Positions 5,426 through 5,448 of a stretch of 5,448 bases of DNA are shown in pieces. Below the pieces are notes generated by a model. The model worked only from the letters and a program-made list of their open reading frames with translations, was not told where the DNA came from and ran no database searches. Position numbers and translations under genes: made by a program. This stretch comes from Deltaproteobacteria bacterium (GTDB lineage: Bacteria > Desulfobacterota > Desulfarculia > Adiutricales > Adiutricaceae): contig JAITLH010000019.1 in NCBI GenBank assembly GCA_031277995.1, forward strand, positions 1-5,448, in the 5' to 3' direction. The first letter of the stretch is position 1, and the number at the start of each line of letters is the position of its first letter.

Positions 5426-5448
5426 ATTTCTACCTACCAAACGGTAAT

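Larger units (their letters stand above)
5010..5448. other. 439-base region upstream of the ribonuclease gene
   Basis: No gene I can support. It contains degenerate repeats rich in CCNNGG-like steps (CTTGG, CTAGG, CCTGG), including a 15-base tandem array (5156-5230), a minus-strand terminator-like hairpin (5242-5264), and the perfect 12-base palindrome TTTTCGCGAAAA (5414-5425). A weak candidate promoter for the ribonuclease on the minus strand is TTGGGC (5099-5094), 16 bases, GATTAT (5077-5072). A minus-strand open frame of 60 codons (5147-5329, TTG start) simply translates the repeats. Confidence 0.5.

Overview
The window is bacterial chromosomal DNA with four protein genes in two facing pairs. 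The left half (+ strand) carries two tandem paralogous formate/nitrite-family (FNT) channels at 192-1013 and 1689-2510. The right half (- strand) carries moaC (molybdenum cofactor synthesis, 2690-3199) and, upstream of it, a beta-CASP metallo-beta-lactamase ribonuclease (3378-5009). The two pairs converge at about 2511-2689 on a hairpin that can terminate transcription from both sides.

The FNT proteins look most like the FdhC-type formate channels of anaerobes (motifs GVFPxGL, LFTGDC, CNWLVCLA). Their proximity to a molybdopterin gene fits an anaerobe that uses a Mo/W formate dehydrogenase, but no dehydrogenase is in the window, so this is inference. The taxon cannot be fixed. The coding regions are moderately GC-rich with strong Shine-Dalgarno sites and one TTG start. 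A desulfobacterial or other formate-using gut or sediment anaerobe is plausible but unproven.

Layout. 1-191: a very AT-rich leader (about 19% GC over the first 120 bases, hand count) with overlapping palindromes and a candidate promoter. 192-1013: first FNT. 1014-1688: a 675-base gap with two hairpin/terminator elements, a GC-rich palindrome and several small palindromes. 1689-2510: second FNT, same length as the first and about 74% identical without gaps. 2511-2689: GC-rich hairpin and a bidirectional terminator whose stem almost repeats the one behind the first FNT. 2690-3199: moaC, with a TTG start, an ideal Shine-Dalgarno site and a TATAAT promoter. 3200-3377: moaC leader plus a large two-level inverted repeat just after the ribonuclease stop. 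3378-5009: ribonuclease. 5010-5448: no convincing gene, but a five-unit 15-base tandem repeat, a minus-strand terminator-like hairpin and degenerate CCNNGG-rich DNA.

The coding content is of known families. The less ordinary signals are the retained FNT duplication with dissimilar leaders, the repeated hairpin family, the possible small transcript between two terminators, and the tandem array upstream of the ribonuclease.
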